64,000 nucleotides of DNA. It comes from Staphylotrichum longicolle (lineage: Eukaryota > Ascomycota > Sordariomycetes > Sordariales > Chaetomiaceae). The stretch is taken from positions 11,718,001 through 11,782,000 of the forward strand of contig JAHCVI010000001.1 in the NCBI GenBank assembly GCA_019096155.1, read 5' to 3'. A program made the position numbers and the translations under genes. A model generated the notes under the pieces. It was not told where the DNA came from. It did not search any database and worked only from the letters and a program-made list of their open reading frames with translations. This document shows, in pieces, positions 1-11,240 of the stretch; the first letter of the stretch is position 1, and every line of letters begins with the position of its first letter.

Positions 1-56
1 CTGTCTTGCGTTAGCGGAACAAGAATGGCAGCAGAACCCAACACAATGACACATAC

Positions 57-472
57 CTCGGGCTGATGACCCCAAACACCGCCGCGGTCAGCAGCACCCA
101 GTAGTTCCCGCACAGCGCAAACACCACGCCGCTGCCGACCATCAAGACCGAACCCAGCGCCAGCACCGCGCGACGGCCCATGGCGTCGGCAAAGAGGGTG
201 AGGAAAAACGAGATGACGACGTCCCCGACGAGCGTCAGCGTCATGAACAGGCCGATCCAGTCGTCGCGGATGCCGACGGCCGACAGGTAGCTCGCGAGGA
301 TGAGGGTCGAGCCGCCGTAGGCGAACAGGCGCACGAACCGCTGCGCGCAGAGCAGCTTGACGTCGCGCGGCGAGCGCCACATGGTGACGAGGCCCAGCTC
401 GTCGAGCGCCGCGGCGAGGGCGCGCATAGGGTGAGACATTGCGTGGGACGTGGGATGGGAGGTCTCCGACAT
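57..472 (-). CDS. MFS transporter, N-terminal exon (gene continues beyond left edge)
   Basis: First exon of a major facilitator superfamily permease. Several hydrophobic segments follow a hydrophilic N terminus. Between the second and third segments is the family loop motif, seen as LFADAMGRRAVLALG (Asp..Gly-Arg-Arg). I start at 472 because this ATG has a good context (ATCACC before it); an in-frame ATG at 562 would add 30 residues lacking membrane character. The exon ends at 57 and a GTATGT donor follows. A CTAAC branch and a CAG acceptor occupy the first bases of the window, so a 56-base intron ends exactly at the edge. Substrate cannot be told from this part; phosphate or sugar porter types are both possible. 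Confidence 0.8.
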
Positions 473-754
473 GGTGATGTGGTAGACAGACCGTGGACTG
501 GAAAATTTGTTGCGAACGCGTGCTGCAACGGCGGAGGGGGACAAGACCCTGATAATCGACATTTATTTGGGACTGGTGTTGGAAGCTGAGGCAAATCCGT
601 TCGGCGATGTCGGACCTCGGACATAACGGTGTTTCCAGGCGGCACTCATCAAAGATGGGTCCTGATTTACGAGAGGGTAGAAAATGACTCGATCAAACAA
701 TGAAACCCAATACTAACGGCGAATAATCCAACGTGAAACGCCCGCAGGGGAATT

Positions 755-3265
755 TCAACCGAGAATGATGAGCTTCATCTGCGTCCCGAGCTCGCCGAGA
801 AACCAGCTCGTCCGAACCCTGGTATTCAACGCTATACGGTATGCCACGTTGTCGACCCATTCAATGAGCATTGTCGTGAGATACTTGCCGCCGAAATGCT
901 GCACTACAATCCAGTCGCGCGGCCTGAGGGCTGTGGTCGGGCTGTCTCTGTGACACTGGGGACTGCCGGGCGAGGAGCAGTGCAGTCCTCCACCCGCTGC
1001 CTGTTCGTTTGGCGCCCAGTAGCCAAAGTTGGAGGAGGCACTCAAAGGATCCGCCTCAATGGCCATGGAATAGAACACCAGCACTTGATCCAGCCGGTCA
1101 ATGAGGAGGCGGCTGGGCTGGCCTAGTCTCTCGGCGACGGCTTGCCAGGTTGGAGGACCGGGTTGCGGAGGCCGAAACCGAGGTTGAAACAAACCGCCCG
1201 AGCGAAAAGAACCTTGGATGTGGTCATACTTGCCACCGACCGGAGACTTGTTAATGATGGAGATGTCGACCGCTACTTTTGTGAGAGAAAGGGGTAGCTC
1301 TCCTTTCAAGCGGCGCATTGGTCGTCGCGCAACCAGCCGGTAAAATGCGATCCTGCCGTCCTTCTCATCTATGTGCTCGTGGATGTCATCCTTATACCTG
1401 AGACGCCCGTCGGCTCGGCCTTCCCACCCTGCCCATGACCAGCTTGGGAACCCTTCACGACGCCTGGGCTGTCCAGTGAACTCCCAGGCGAGGGCAGCGT
1501 TGAAGGCCCTCTTTGGCAACCCCCAGAAGAAGTCGCCTACCGACGGTTTCATTGTCTGCTCAATCCCTTGGAACGCCAGAAGTACATCCTTGTCGTAGGT
1601 AAACCTCCTCGTGACGTACAGCTGCACGAGCTTCTGGTACTCGTCCAGCGTCCGTTTTGCCAACTCTTGGCTGTTGCTGCTTGGGGTAACACGATGCAAG
1701 CCTCGCCCGTCCATCGACGCCCACACCTGTGCCTTTTCCCTGTCTGTCTCCTTGAATAGGTCCGCCTCGAAGCGGTCTTCTCTCCAGAGCATTGACGGGC
1801 AGCGAAAAAAGCTGAAGGAATCTGTCACCACTAGCAGACGCTTCGACAGGATCTTCTCTTGGAATGTCCAGCCTCGAGTGTCCCATTGAGAGTGTGATGA
1901 GACGTGTTCCCACACATCTGCGACTGTTGCAGCAATCTGCATATTCTCCCCAATCTGGGCAGATGGCAGCGGAACTCTCCGCGGTGCATCAGATCGGACG
2001 CCGGGTATGGGATCGTCTGCGGACCTTGCAGCAGCGTTGGAGATGGTCAAGACGGTGCCAGAGTAGATGGCGTCCATGTTTCGAATCTGCCGCTGTTGAA
2101 CCGCCTGCGTAGCCATAGCAACCCTGTACTGGATACCCATGCCTGACTTCTCGGGAGGCGGGTCCTGGTAGATGCACAGCGCGTCCACCCACAGATACCT
2201 CTCCCCCAACATCCGGCAAAGGGCCATCGCGTCCTCAATCGTTTGCGGGATGCCGTCGGGCAGACCACCTGGCCGGGAAAAGGCTTTCCTGTTCGTCCTC
2301 TTGAGCAGCACCTGTCTGGCATTGCCCCACACGTAACTCAGGGCGAGATAGCGGCAGCCGTGGGGTGCCTTCACGACACATCTTGCTTCCACATCAATGA
2401 CGCGAAGGGAAAGACTGCGGTTGGTAGGGCGTCCTGAGCTTGATTGGCACTCCCCTTCGTGTTCTTCGAGGCATCTATCGAGCCATGACCGTATCAGCGG
2501 GATGTTTTGTCGTCGAGATGAGATTTGCCTGACGAAGAAGGCGTTCTCCGGGTCCAATCTGGAGGGATTGGAGTCGGACCGGGCTATTTGAATGGAGTTG
2601 AATGGTTTGGGTTCTCCTTCGCCCTCCTCAACCGGAGCGGCCGGCCCATTCTTAGACTCCCAGGGACCTTCCCGCCCCCTCCCCTTGCTGTAAGACATCA
2701 CGAGCTGTCGGCCCAGAGTCCAGCTCTGGTACATCTTGGGCTGGTCATCTTCGACCTGGCCCACCTCGCGCTGCACCAAAGACCAATTTTCCAGCCTCCT
2801 AACGTCAGGCCGCGGACCTGGCGGCAGATTCGCAGCAAGCGTGTAGTGCTCCTCCAGGTGCATGAATTTCCCGGTTATTGTGCCGAAAGAGATCACGCTG
2901 TCAGATGGGCCAAGATTGAACATCTCAACGAGGACCCGACACAAGTCGCAGCTCTTGGCAGAGTCGTTCACTTTGGCAACGTCCCAAGAGGCATAGCCGC
3001 CCTCGCCATCAATCCCAAAGTCCATCGACGCGTTCGGCATTGATGGCTTCAGTTTTTCGACCACCTTGTTGCATTGCCCGCAAATGTTGCGCCGTTCTTC
3101 AGTCAAGTCATGAGTGTTGCGATGCGAATCGTCGACTTCTCCGGATGCCGTTAGGGCCGCCTCAGGACGCGCAGTTGGACGAGCGGCCATGGAAGCGGCT
3201 GGACAGGGTAGCAGGTAATGAAACCGGGGCAAGCCAAGAAGAGCCCAGTAGAGGGCAGTGTGCAA
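755..3265 (-). CDS. HET-domain (heterokaryon incompatibility) protein, 836 aa
   Basis: Uninterrupted 836-codon frame encoding a HET-domain protein, the family that triggers vegetative incompatibility or immune-like cell death in filamentous ascomycetes. The HET core starts near residue 305 (YLALSYVWG), continues through LWVDALCIYQD near residue 360 and on to DTRGWTFQEK near residue 462. This spacing and these motifs are diagnostic. The N-terminal region carries two Cys-x2-Cys pairs (CGQC near 62, CDLC near 105) often seen ahead of HET domains and possibly metal-binding. No NACHT or STAND domain is visible, and the C terminus is not recognised. The start at 3265 is the longest; an ATG at 3190 (residue 26, in MAARPTARPE) is an equally good alternative. 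No intron is needed. Its partner or trigger is unknown. Confidence 0.85.
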   Translation of the reverse strand: MHTALYWALLGLPRFHYLLPCPAASMAARPTARPEAALTASGEVDDSHRNTHDLTEERRNICGQCNKVVEKLKPSMPNASMDFGIDGEGGYASWDVAKVNDSAKSCDLCRVLVEMFNLGPSDSVISFGTITGKFMHLEEHYTLAANLPPGPRPDVRRLENWSLVQREVGQVEDDQPKMYQSWTLGRQLVMSYSKGRGREGPWESKNGPAAPVEEGEGEPKPFNSIQIARSDSNPSRLDPENAFFVRQISSRRQNIPLIRSWLDRCLEEHEGECQSSSGRPTNRSLSLRVIDVEARCVVKAPHGCRYLALSYVWGNARQVLLKRTNRKAFSRPGGLPDGIPQTIEDAMALCRMLGERYLWVDALCIYQDPPPEKSGMGIQYRVAMATQAVQQRQIRNMDAIYSGTVLTISNAAARSADDPIPGVRSDAPRRVPLPSAQIGENMQIAATVADVWEHVSSHSQWDTRGWTFQEKILSKRLLVVTDSFSFFRCPSMLWREDRFEADLFKETDREKAQVWASMDGRGLHRVTPSSNSQELAKRTLDEYQKLVQLYVTRRFTYDKDVLLAFQGIEQTMKPSVGDFFWGLPKRAFNAALAWEFTGQPRRREGFPSWSWAGWEGRADGRLRYKDDIHEHIDEKDGRIAFYRLVARRPMRRLKGELPLSLTKVAVDISIINKSPVGGKYDHIQGSFRSGGLFQPRFRPPQPGPPTWQAVAERLGQPSRLLIDRLDQVLVFYSMAIEADPLSASSNFGYWAPNEQAAGGGLHCSSPGSPQCHRDSPTTALRPRDWIVVQHFGGKYLTTMLIEWVDNVAYRIALNTRVRTSWFLGELGTQMKLIILG

Positions 3266-3645
3266 GGCAAGAAGGAAAGAGTTGCGTTAACTACTTGAGT
3301 GGCCACTGATCGTCTGTCATACTTGTGAGATGATCAATTTTGAAGGAGTAGGCTGTCTCTGCTGCCTGACCACATGAGGTTTGCCAACAAAGTCATTGGG
3401 CCGCAGAACGTCCGCCAGTAAGATAGCGCTGTTCCGGGTTCTTTACTCACCCGTGCACTGCCACTTTCAGCGACCCAGAGCCTAGAGTCCCAGGCCAAGC
3501 CACGCCCAAAAAAAGTTCACACACAAGACCCAGGCTTAGTAGCACCAGCCAACCTTGACGGTAACCCATCGACCGACATTCCACTCTCCCCTCTTCCATC
3601 CCCATCCTCCCCCCGTTCCCCCTCTCTCAGCATTCCAACAACCTC
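3266..3645. other. Intergenic spacer
   Basis: Spacer of 380 bases between the HET start and the end of the dehydrogenase relic. It is pyrimidine-rich near 3555-3640. I see no gene in it; it probably holds the HET promoter. Confidence 0.5.
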
Positions 3646-4395
3646 CTACCAAGGCAGCTCCCTCCCCGTATACAACCAAAACCTACCCCCTCCAACGCCT
3701 TCCTGCCCAGCACCCCCAACACCCCGCGCGCGCTATCCGCCACCTCCACCACCGCCCCCTCCCCGCCATCTCCGTCTTGACGTGCCCCGGATCCACCGCC
3801 ACAACCACCACCCCTTCCCTCCCCTTTGACCCTTTACCTGCCGCGCCTGGTGCACCGTCAGCATGTTGAGCGCGGCCTTGCTGATGCTGTACGGCGTGAT
3901 CTCGGGCGTTGATGGAGCCGTCGGCCACGAGGGACAGCGAGCCGATGCCCGAGGAGATGTTGGCGACGCGGCGGGGGGACAAGAGCGGGAGGAGGGCCTG
4001 GAAGAGGAGCGCCGGGCCGAGGACGTGGTTGCTATGTGCGCGTGGAGGGAGTCCGCGTTCAGAGTGAGGGCGGTTTCGGGGCGGGCGTGCAGGATTGCGG
4101 CGTTATTGATTAGGACGTCGATTTGCAGCGGATGGTCGGAGTTGGTGGTGGTGGTGGAGTGGAGGAGCGCGGGGAGGGCGGCGATGGAGGCCGCGGAGGA
4201 GATGTCGCATTCGAGGATGTGGACTGTGCCGGAGTTGTTGGTATCGGAGGTGTGTTGGATGGCATGCAGGGCGGTAAGGTCGCCTGACAACGAGCGGACG
4301 AGGGCGAAGACGGTGTTGCTGGGGGACTCGGCGAGCTGGCGGACGTACTCGAGACCGATGCCGGTGCGGGCGCCGGTGACGACGTAGACAGGCAT
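3646..4395 (-). pseudogene. Short-chain dehydrogenase/reductase, frameshifted several times
   Basis: Relic of a classical SDR oxidoreductase of about 250 residues. The start is clear (ATG at 4395) with the NAD(P)-binding glycine motif in VTGARTGIGL, then LINNAA in the expected place. The active-site block with ISSGIGSLS (Ser) and PYSISKAALN (Tyr-x3-Lys) follows, then VDPGHVKTEM, and a typical end GRELPW before a stop at 3646. These pieces lie in different frames. The frame must change near 4028 (one base short), 3908 (one base extra), between about 3815 and 3840, near 3745 and near 3680. No intron borders fit these places. All family landmarks survive in order, so decay is recent, or the sequence has clustered base-call errors in its G/C runs. 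Confidence 0.75.
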
Positions 4396-5758
4396 GGTGT
4401 GGGTGTTGTGTGGTTGGTGGGTGATGCGTGATGCGTGAAAACGTTGGTCTTGTTGAGTTGGAGTTGTTGAGATTTTGATCCGTGTTGTCCCTGAACTCGT
4501 CGCCGCCATCTTGATATACCCTCATCCACGGCCTCACATAGCCCCGTCGCTGACGAGGAGATAGTGGGCTTAAGCCCGGAGATACCACCTTCGCATGGTG
4601 CTATCCCGGTGCACGACGGCGAGGAGTCATAGTGTTGTGTGGACCGCCAGGCCGGAGCATCTCTTCCAACGCACGACGACTAGCTTGGCGATGCTTAACC
4701 GAGCTTCATGGTGCACGTGCATTTGTCATCCCCTTCCATGGCCTTCAGTGTAAGTCGAGAGTGGAGACACCCGGCGAGCCGGGCCGGGCCGCGAGACGGC
4801 AGCGACGTTTTGCCGGCTCGGGCTTGGCATCCGGAACGCCCATCAGGCAACTGTTCCGGCATCGTTCGTTCTATGGTTGCAGTCGGATTCATGGGATAGT
4901 CCCACCGCCAAGGTCGAAGAAAGAGATGTAAATGGAGGTAATGGGGTTAAGGTTTGCGCCGATGGCCCAACGCCGAAAAAGTCCTTGTGTCTCACCATTT
5001 GTCAGGCTGTAGAATAGTACAGAGACTTGCGACCGTATCGTTCCCAAGAGACAGGAGTGAACGTTCCACGGTTCAATCTTCCAAGATACCAACCTCGATG
5101 TTGCCTTTCAATGTTCTGGAACCCCGGTGCAAGGGAACGGATGAAGTGTCATTAACTCGTAAAGACAATGCCCCTCGATATGCCACCAGCAACTGAGTAC
5201 CTCAATCAGACACAATCTGGAAGCCCATGCCCGCCCGCCAAGGAGATTGACATAAAGACCTTGATCCGGCACTCTGGGTGCCTTCTGCGACACACTTGCG
5301 CGAGCCAAGACAGCGCGACCCAATACCAAGGAAAGCCAAGTACAGCCAAGCCAGCCCCGTCGACAATCGCCGTCCCTTCCCGCCTCCCCCACTGGCCAAG
5401 CGTGTGGGCAGCCGGCGACTGGGTCGCTGGGCGACGTGGCAGTGCAACAGGCTTGTGCAACTGACTGCCGTCACGCAGTGTTTCGGCCAAGCCCTTGGCC
5501 AGGCCACCGCCAGTGGTCCTCCCATCCCTTGCGCCCTTGTGGCATGCTCCCCGCAATGACGCGCTGAGCATGTGGCCCTCTCCCATTCCGGCAGTCGAGT
5601 GACGTCCGGCTCAATTCTGGTTGTGGTCATTGGTCCGTCCTATCGACGGTCGGCGGCCTCCGAGTGTGATGCCAATGCGGTGTCGCTTGCTGTGTGTCTC
5701 CGGTCCAGAGATCCAGTCCCCAAAGGTCTTACTGATTGTGGGGAATTATTGCTGGGCA
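4396..5758. other. Intergenic region without a supported gene
   Basis: About 1.36 kb between the dehydrogenase relic and the end of the next minus-strand gene. Open frames of 90-140 codons occur on both strands, but their composition (Cys, Trp, Arg-rich, overlapping in several frames) looks like chance in GC-rich DNA. The stretch next to 4395 should hold the old promoter of the relic. Nothing else recognised. Confidence 0.45.
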
Positions 5759-6528
5759 TCAAGTCGCCGCGGAGCGACGTCGCGACCACGAGCGACCCAG
5801 GCGCACAAAGAAAGGGAACTTGTCCTGGCTGGCCTTGGGGTTCTTGAACTCGTCGATGCTGTTGAGGGACATGCTTCGCTTCTTGTCGGAGACATCGAGG
5901 GATTGCTTGACCGACCGCCGCCTGCGCGTCTGTGGCGCGGATGGCGCTGACTGCTGCTGCGGCGTCCTCGGAGACGCTGCAGGCGCGGGGCCCACAGGGA
6001 TCATCTCACCGTTGCGGAGGTCAACCTGTTGGCCGATAAGGAAAGCGTCGCTCTTGGGACGCATTTTCTCGGCTTCGATGCTTGAGATCTCACTCGGCGA
6101 CGTTTCAGGGCTTCCGCGCATGAAGGCGAAGGGAAACTCGACGTCGTCTCCGACTGTGACGTGTTAGCGGCCGCAATGAATACATCGGAATAAAACGTAC
6201 CATGCGTGGACCACAAACGCGCATCAACCGTGTATTTGAAGAACTCGCTGTTGGCTGTCTGGTAGCCGTTTTGGCTGAGCCAACTCGCCACCCACTCCTC
6301 GGCCGCCTTGACGGCGTCAGACTTTTGGCCGGGAACAAGGAGTTGCGTGTCTCGACTGGCAGCAAAGTTGAGAATGAACTGGCGCCTCGAGTACTCGGCA
6401 GCCGTCAAGGCCTTCAGCACATTCGTCCGCTCCAGGTCCAGGGGCGTCGATCGCCGTCGTGTCTCCCGCACAGCAGCGTTGGCGGGGACGGCCATATCAG
6501 GTGCTTTCAAAGTAATGAATCCGGGCAC
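5759..6528 (-). CDS. Unrecognised two-exon gene, about 240 aa
   Basis: Two exons (6528-6201 and 6153-5759) joined across a 47-base intron with GTACGT donor, GCTAACAC branch and CACAG acceptor. The splice restores one frame reading from WSTH into VGDDVEFPFAFMRGS, which supports the model. The predicted 240-residue protein is soluble. It has a helical middle with AAEYSRRQFILNFAAS and a lysine/arginine-rich C terminus with low-complexity Pro/Gln/Ala before RRRRSVKQSLD, a possible nuclear signal. An alternative start is the ATG at 6495 (MAVPANAAV). I do not recognise the family and offer no function. No membrane segment or signal peptide is seen. Confidence 0.6.
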
Positions 6529-8564
6529 AGGTCGTGTCAGGGATGTCGACGATGGCGGAAGTGGCGTTGTGGTTGCGGCATCGAGGTAGGCCAGCGCGAT
6601 GACTGGGGCTCAGTGAGACGGGCGGGCGATGAGGCGATCGTCGTGTTTATAATTCCATGACACAATGGGCGGGCTCTCGGGAACACGAAATCGACAGCGG
6701 AACCCGAGCGGGCAGGGGATCTCGTGCCGCAGGGTGGGTCTGGAACTCGAACGTTTGGGCGAAAATCGATGATGTCGGGATCGAACCTCAGAAGCTCAGA
6801 TATCGATGGCTGCCGAAGAGGGTTGACGGGTCAAGAATGGCCAAAGAATGGCCAAACCTCACCCAACCCAAGCGACGGCCGGGTCCTTTTCAGCCCTTCC
6901 GCTACAAAGGAGTGCCGAGATATTTTCGGAGGCCAATGGAACAGCAACCAAGACGTCGGGACGATTCCCCAGGGCGCTGCCAAGGGGGCGCCAAGTGCGC
7001 CGTGCAACTTGGCGACGGCAGTCGAGGGAAAGAAGCGAGAGTTGCAGCAACGAGGATGCGGGGAAGAACCTTGGAAGTGGACGCGACACGGCTTTTGGGT
7101 CGGTGCTTTAGGCAGATCTGCGCTTGCCTTTGGAAAGTTCGCCGAGACACAGGTCTTTCCTTCCATTTCTTGATGTGCCGCCTCGCGGTTTTTGAGTCCA
7201 CAGGAAGGGGCCGGCTGGACCGTCAGACGGGCAACAGCATAAGCGACTTGGCGATGCCGATCCTTGCTTTTCTGATAGGCAACCCTGCTTGTCAAGGAGC
7301 AGGCGTGGAATTTGCCATGTGTGCTGATCACTGGCAGGCAATCACCGACATCGTGGCTCGACGCCGTGAGGATTCTTACCGTTTCTCTCCAAATCATGTT
7401 TGCGGGAAATGCCGCTCCCCTTCTGTTGACTTGCACGCTTGTGATCCCGCAGCTTTCTTATTACCTCATCCGACCCGAGCCTGCGCAGCCTTGATGAGCA
7501 ACAGAAATTGGGTTGATGCGCCAAGACAACGGAACCCAATCTGTCTACATTACAGCCGTCGGAGCTCGCAGATATCGGCGCCTTGGCTCGTTTTCGCCCT
7601 TCCGACAACCATTCCACCGGAAGTGGCCTCAACAGTCGGGCTAAGATCGCCATCGGTGCGTTTGATCCTGGTGCCGCCGTTGCCGCCATCTCAGATCGTC
7701 TCGTCTGCAGGACAAACCTTGTGCAACTATCGGGTGGACGCATCAGCCACGGTTTGTGCTGGGTCCGAGTTGTGACTATTTGGACCAACGCCAATCAGTC
7801 TTCCCACAACTGATCATCCGTCAACATGAGCTCTTGGGCAGCGGGAGTCTAGTTTGGAAAGGGAGCTTGAGCTATATAAGTACTCAGTTCTGAGAAGCAC
7901 AATTACGCGCTTGACTCTACAGGGGTGGCCTCGGTGGTTGCACCATCACCATTGCTTCATGAATTGCGTTCATTCACAAAAGTGGGCTCAAACTTCGAAT
8001 AAAACGTCGCTGTTGTCAACGGGCCGATGAACATATCGCAACTCCATGTCACTGCGACAGCATGCGTCGAGTACGTGGGTTCCCCCGCCCCCCCCAGCAA
8101 ATTCCCGGTATGTACCAGGAATACAGGCCACGGCCCTTTTACTTTTCATGAGGCTCGCCTTGATTTAGTTGCGAGATTACACGCCGACGCCGACGCTGAC
8201 GCCACCTTGGTGCTGCCTGCAAAAGACGCAACAGCGGTTAAGGAGGGCACGCGCGGCGAAGTCGACGTTGGAACTGTTGTTGGGCCAGTGTCTTCAACTC
8301 ATGGATCAGTTTGAGAGCGTTGTATGTGTTACATGTATCCCGTCGGCAGTGGCTTTGATGAGTTGGGGATGTTGGCATTGCGTGCGCGGAAGTGCTTGGC
8401 TGTTGCCGCTGATGGTGTGTGAAGCATACGAAACTTGGAGCATCAAAAAAAATCCAAGATATCCAGGCTTCACTGGTTGGTGACTGCGACTCATTCCCGC
8501 GACTGATTGATTTGTCATCGTGACAGAAGGAGGGAGGTGTTAACGACGATATAGACTGCGAATG
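6529..8564. other. Long intergenic region; one open frame of doubtful meaning
   Basis: About 2 kb with no recognised gene. An open frame of 372 codons runs on the plus strand from 6657 to 7775. Its translation is rich in Arg, Cys and Trp without any motif, and a long frame also exists antisense (7436-6831), so it is probably chance. A TATATAAG element lies at 7873-7880 (plus strand), followed by short frames at 8027-8314 and 8169-8483; no gene could be supported behind it. Confidence 0.4.
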
Positions 8565-10484
8565 TCAGGCCTCGACGCTTCCGGAGAGTGAGAGGCTCAT
8601 ATGATAGTCATCCTCGTCACCCCCGTCGAGGTCTGACAGCCGGAGATTTATCAAAGCCATGCGAGTCTCTGTAAAGCCGGGATATCCCACATCACACCTT
8701 CCGACTTGCACAGCAAAATACCCAGAATGCTTCTCGTTCCAATACCGGAGGCAGTCCTCGATTTCATCGGCTTCACTGGTGACTGCATCAAATATTCGCT
8801 GCATCTCAGCATTGACCACTCCTCCCGCCACGGGGTCGTGGTTCAGTGCCTCCTCTTTATCAGGTTCAGAGCCGCGATCTTGTTTCCATTTGGCCCTTGG
8901 ATCGGGATGCCAGTCATTCGGAATCTGGACACCGTCCCCAAAGACGGCAAAACGTTTTGGCTCGTCAGTTCCTTTAACTGTGACAATTGACAGGGTGAAA
9001 ACAATTGAAAGATCCGGTCTATCGAATATGCCGAACTCGGGTATTCCGAAGCAATCATTTGACATGTCTCTCCACACACAGAGAACAACCGCGGCCGACC
9101 GGACGTGAAGATGAGGGTGACCAGAAGCGGATGACATTTCCTTCCAAGAAGTGGGATTGGAAGGGAAGTTGAGCAGACTCTTGCTGGCATCAAGACATGA
9201 CGGTGGGTGTGATCCCAGTCCGGGGGATGCGTGCTGAAATATCAGAAGCAGACCGTACCGATCCGGAGTTGCAGAAAAGACACATTCCTCGAGTGGAGCT
9301 GGCGGGCAAAGCCCTTGATGCCGGTGATCATCCGCCTGAGTTGCCAGGAATAGACCAACAGATCGCGGAATTGGGAGACGGGTGCAGAATCGAAGTGCAC
9401 AGCTCGGGTACGCAGACCGTGACCACGTGTGTTGGCCAGGCCCCACCACACTCCGGAGAGGGATAGCCAGGCAATGACAGTTAGGGTACTGGGTCGGATC
9501 CCCGTGGGCATCTAGAATAGCGATGTGTCCCAAACTCATGTTGAATGTAGATAAACGGATGGAGAGTCCAAGGTTGGTGAGTGAGTAGGGAGCCGGTTTC
9601 TCAGAGGCAAAGCCTCGATTCCAGATGGAAGCCCGTACCACGCGATCCATGTCGGTGAAGGCGGTAGGCGATCGGGCTAAAACCCCAAATCTTGCGGGTT
9701 TTCTTTCACGGGTTTCATAAGGAGAGGTCCACGTCCAGGCGAGGATGGTGTGATCATGATATGTGCTCAGGATTTCATGTTGGAGACGAAGGAAGGCCTT
9801 GGCACCTTCGCCATAGAGCAGTGGCATGTTGATGTCGAAAATTCCAAGCATGCAGTAGGCCATATCCTCAACACGGGTGGTGCGTCGTCGGGCAATCCAC
9901 GACATCCGCTGAGCGACTGATGGACCTCCTGCATCAGGCCGGCGGATCCAGGAATCCTCTATGATACAGGCTGGGACGCCAGTAACAAGAGAAATTGCGT
10001 TGGCATACTCAGATTTTGTACCGAGGCGTCCCCACTGCCGGTCGTAGAATGTCAGCTCAGTGGGGGCCAGGAGCTCTTGCAATGTCCAGCCGCGTGTGAA
10101 CCATCGCGAGGCAGTGATCCGGTCTTGTAGCTACGTCCCTCCGCCGACAAGGGGCTCGACATCCGCAAGATAGACCAGACACTGGGCGGAATCCCGGTAC
10201 CATGCGTACATAGAGTTGATTGCCTCGGAAAGCTCAGCCGAGCTCGTCTTGTCGATGCACACCGTGTCAGCCCAGAGCCATTCGTGGGCCAGCGACAGGG
10301 TAACTGCACAAGCGTCCTTCACTTTGAGGAAGCCGGCCTTGCATGTCGTTGTCGCTGTCGGCTTTTGCCATTCACGCAAGGTAACCTCCTCCTTGGTCCA
10401 AGTGTGGGACAAGATGGCATACTTGGGAATGTCCTCGCCATAAAATTCGTCGAGGAGCAGCGTAGAAGTGTTAATGAGTCGCAT
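8565..10484 (-). pseudogene. HET-domain protein of HET-E type, interrupted by one in-frame UAG
   Basis: A 640-codon frame with a single stop (UAG at 10133-10131, codon 118). Upstream is the canonical N terminus of HET-E/D-like proteins (MRLINTSTLLLDEF, YAILSHTW near residue 22, LWADTVCIDK, YRDSAQCLVYLADV). Downstream, in the same frame, the domain simply continues (DRITASRWFTRGWTLQELLA, then DMAYCMLGIFDINMPLLYGEG near residue 225) and reads on for 520 codons to 8565. No intron borders can remove the stop. It is either a nonsense mutation that silenced the gene, leaving a 117-residue product, or a read-through site: the stop is followed directly by CUA. The C-terminal 300 residues are not recognised; no NACHT/WD repeats follow. 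Confidence 0.75.
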
Positions 10485-11240
10485 TTCGTTGCTGCGAAGA
10501 TCGAGTTGACGGGCCTGAAAATCTTCTTCTGAACAAAACCAGTGTTGGAGTCCGCTGCCAAAGATAAAACAAAAGCCTGTCAGGGGAGCCAGGGGCGTAC
10601 GGTCGTAGGGAAGACATGCTCATAAAAACCCCGCATTGATTGATAAGCCCGCGTGGACAAACGGGAACCAATAGTAACAGCAACCAAGAGCCTCTTTTCC
10701 GCCTGCGCCCGCCCTTTAGGCCAGAACCGTAAGGCGTCATGTTACACAACGGGCGCGGCTGTCGCCATGACGGCACCCCCGCCGCGGACCAGGATGGCGC
10801 TGGCTAAGATGTGCAAACGGGCGCCGGTTATGGCATGTGCAGACCAAGCGTGTCCCTTACTTCGAATCTTGACGCGTTCTCCTGCCGGCTCAGCTTCGGG
10901 CTTCCTGTGGCGCACTCATAGCTTCCTGCGCCAAACGGCGCAATGGTAGGGTGGTTCTAGGTACAGCTGACACTGTTGTCAATGTGCTTGCGGTGGATGG
11001 AACTGAGGAACTGCTTCTGTAATTCTAAGGCGCCGTTATGGATGTGGCTGGCTTCGGAGGATGGAACTGGGACGGGGAAACGGGGCGTGTTCTCCTGCGC
11101 TGATAGGTAGGGTGACTGCAGAGGGGCATGGCTGGCACATCATTGAACATTCAACTTTGAACCAGCACTGCATGGGTTTGCTCAACGCAGAAGAATAAAC
11201 TTCAACTCCAAGACCTACATTCCTAAACTATATCGGACAG
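10485..11240. other. Intergenic region
   Basis: 756 bases between the second HET gene and the end of the rhodopsin-like gene. The part next to 10484 should hold the HET promoter. No gene, repeat or RNA recognised. Confidence 0.45.

Noticed and set aside
5202..5630. 142-codon minus-strand frame
   Set aside because: Cys/Trp/Arg-rich composition overlapping other frames on both strands; looks like chance in GC-rich spacer.
6780..6800. Possible tRNA T-arm (GGTTCGATCCC on the minus strand)
   Set aside because: The flanking bases do not form the five-pair T stem and no acceptor or anticodon arm can be drawn.
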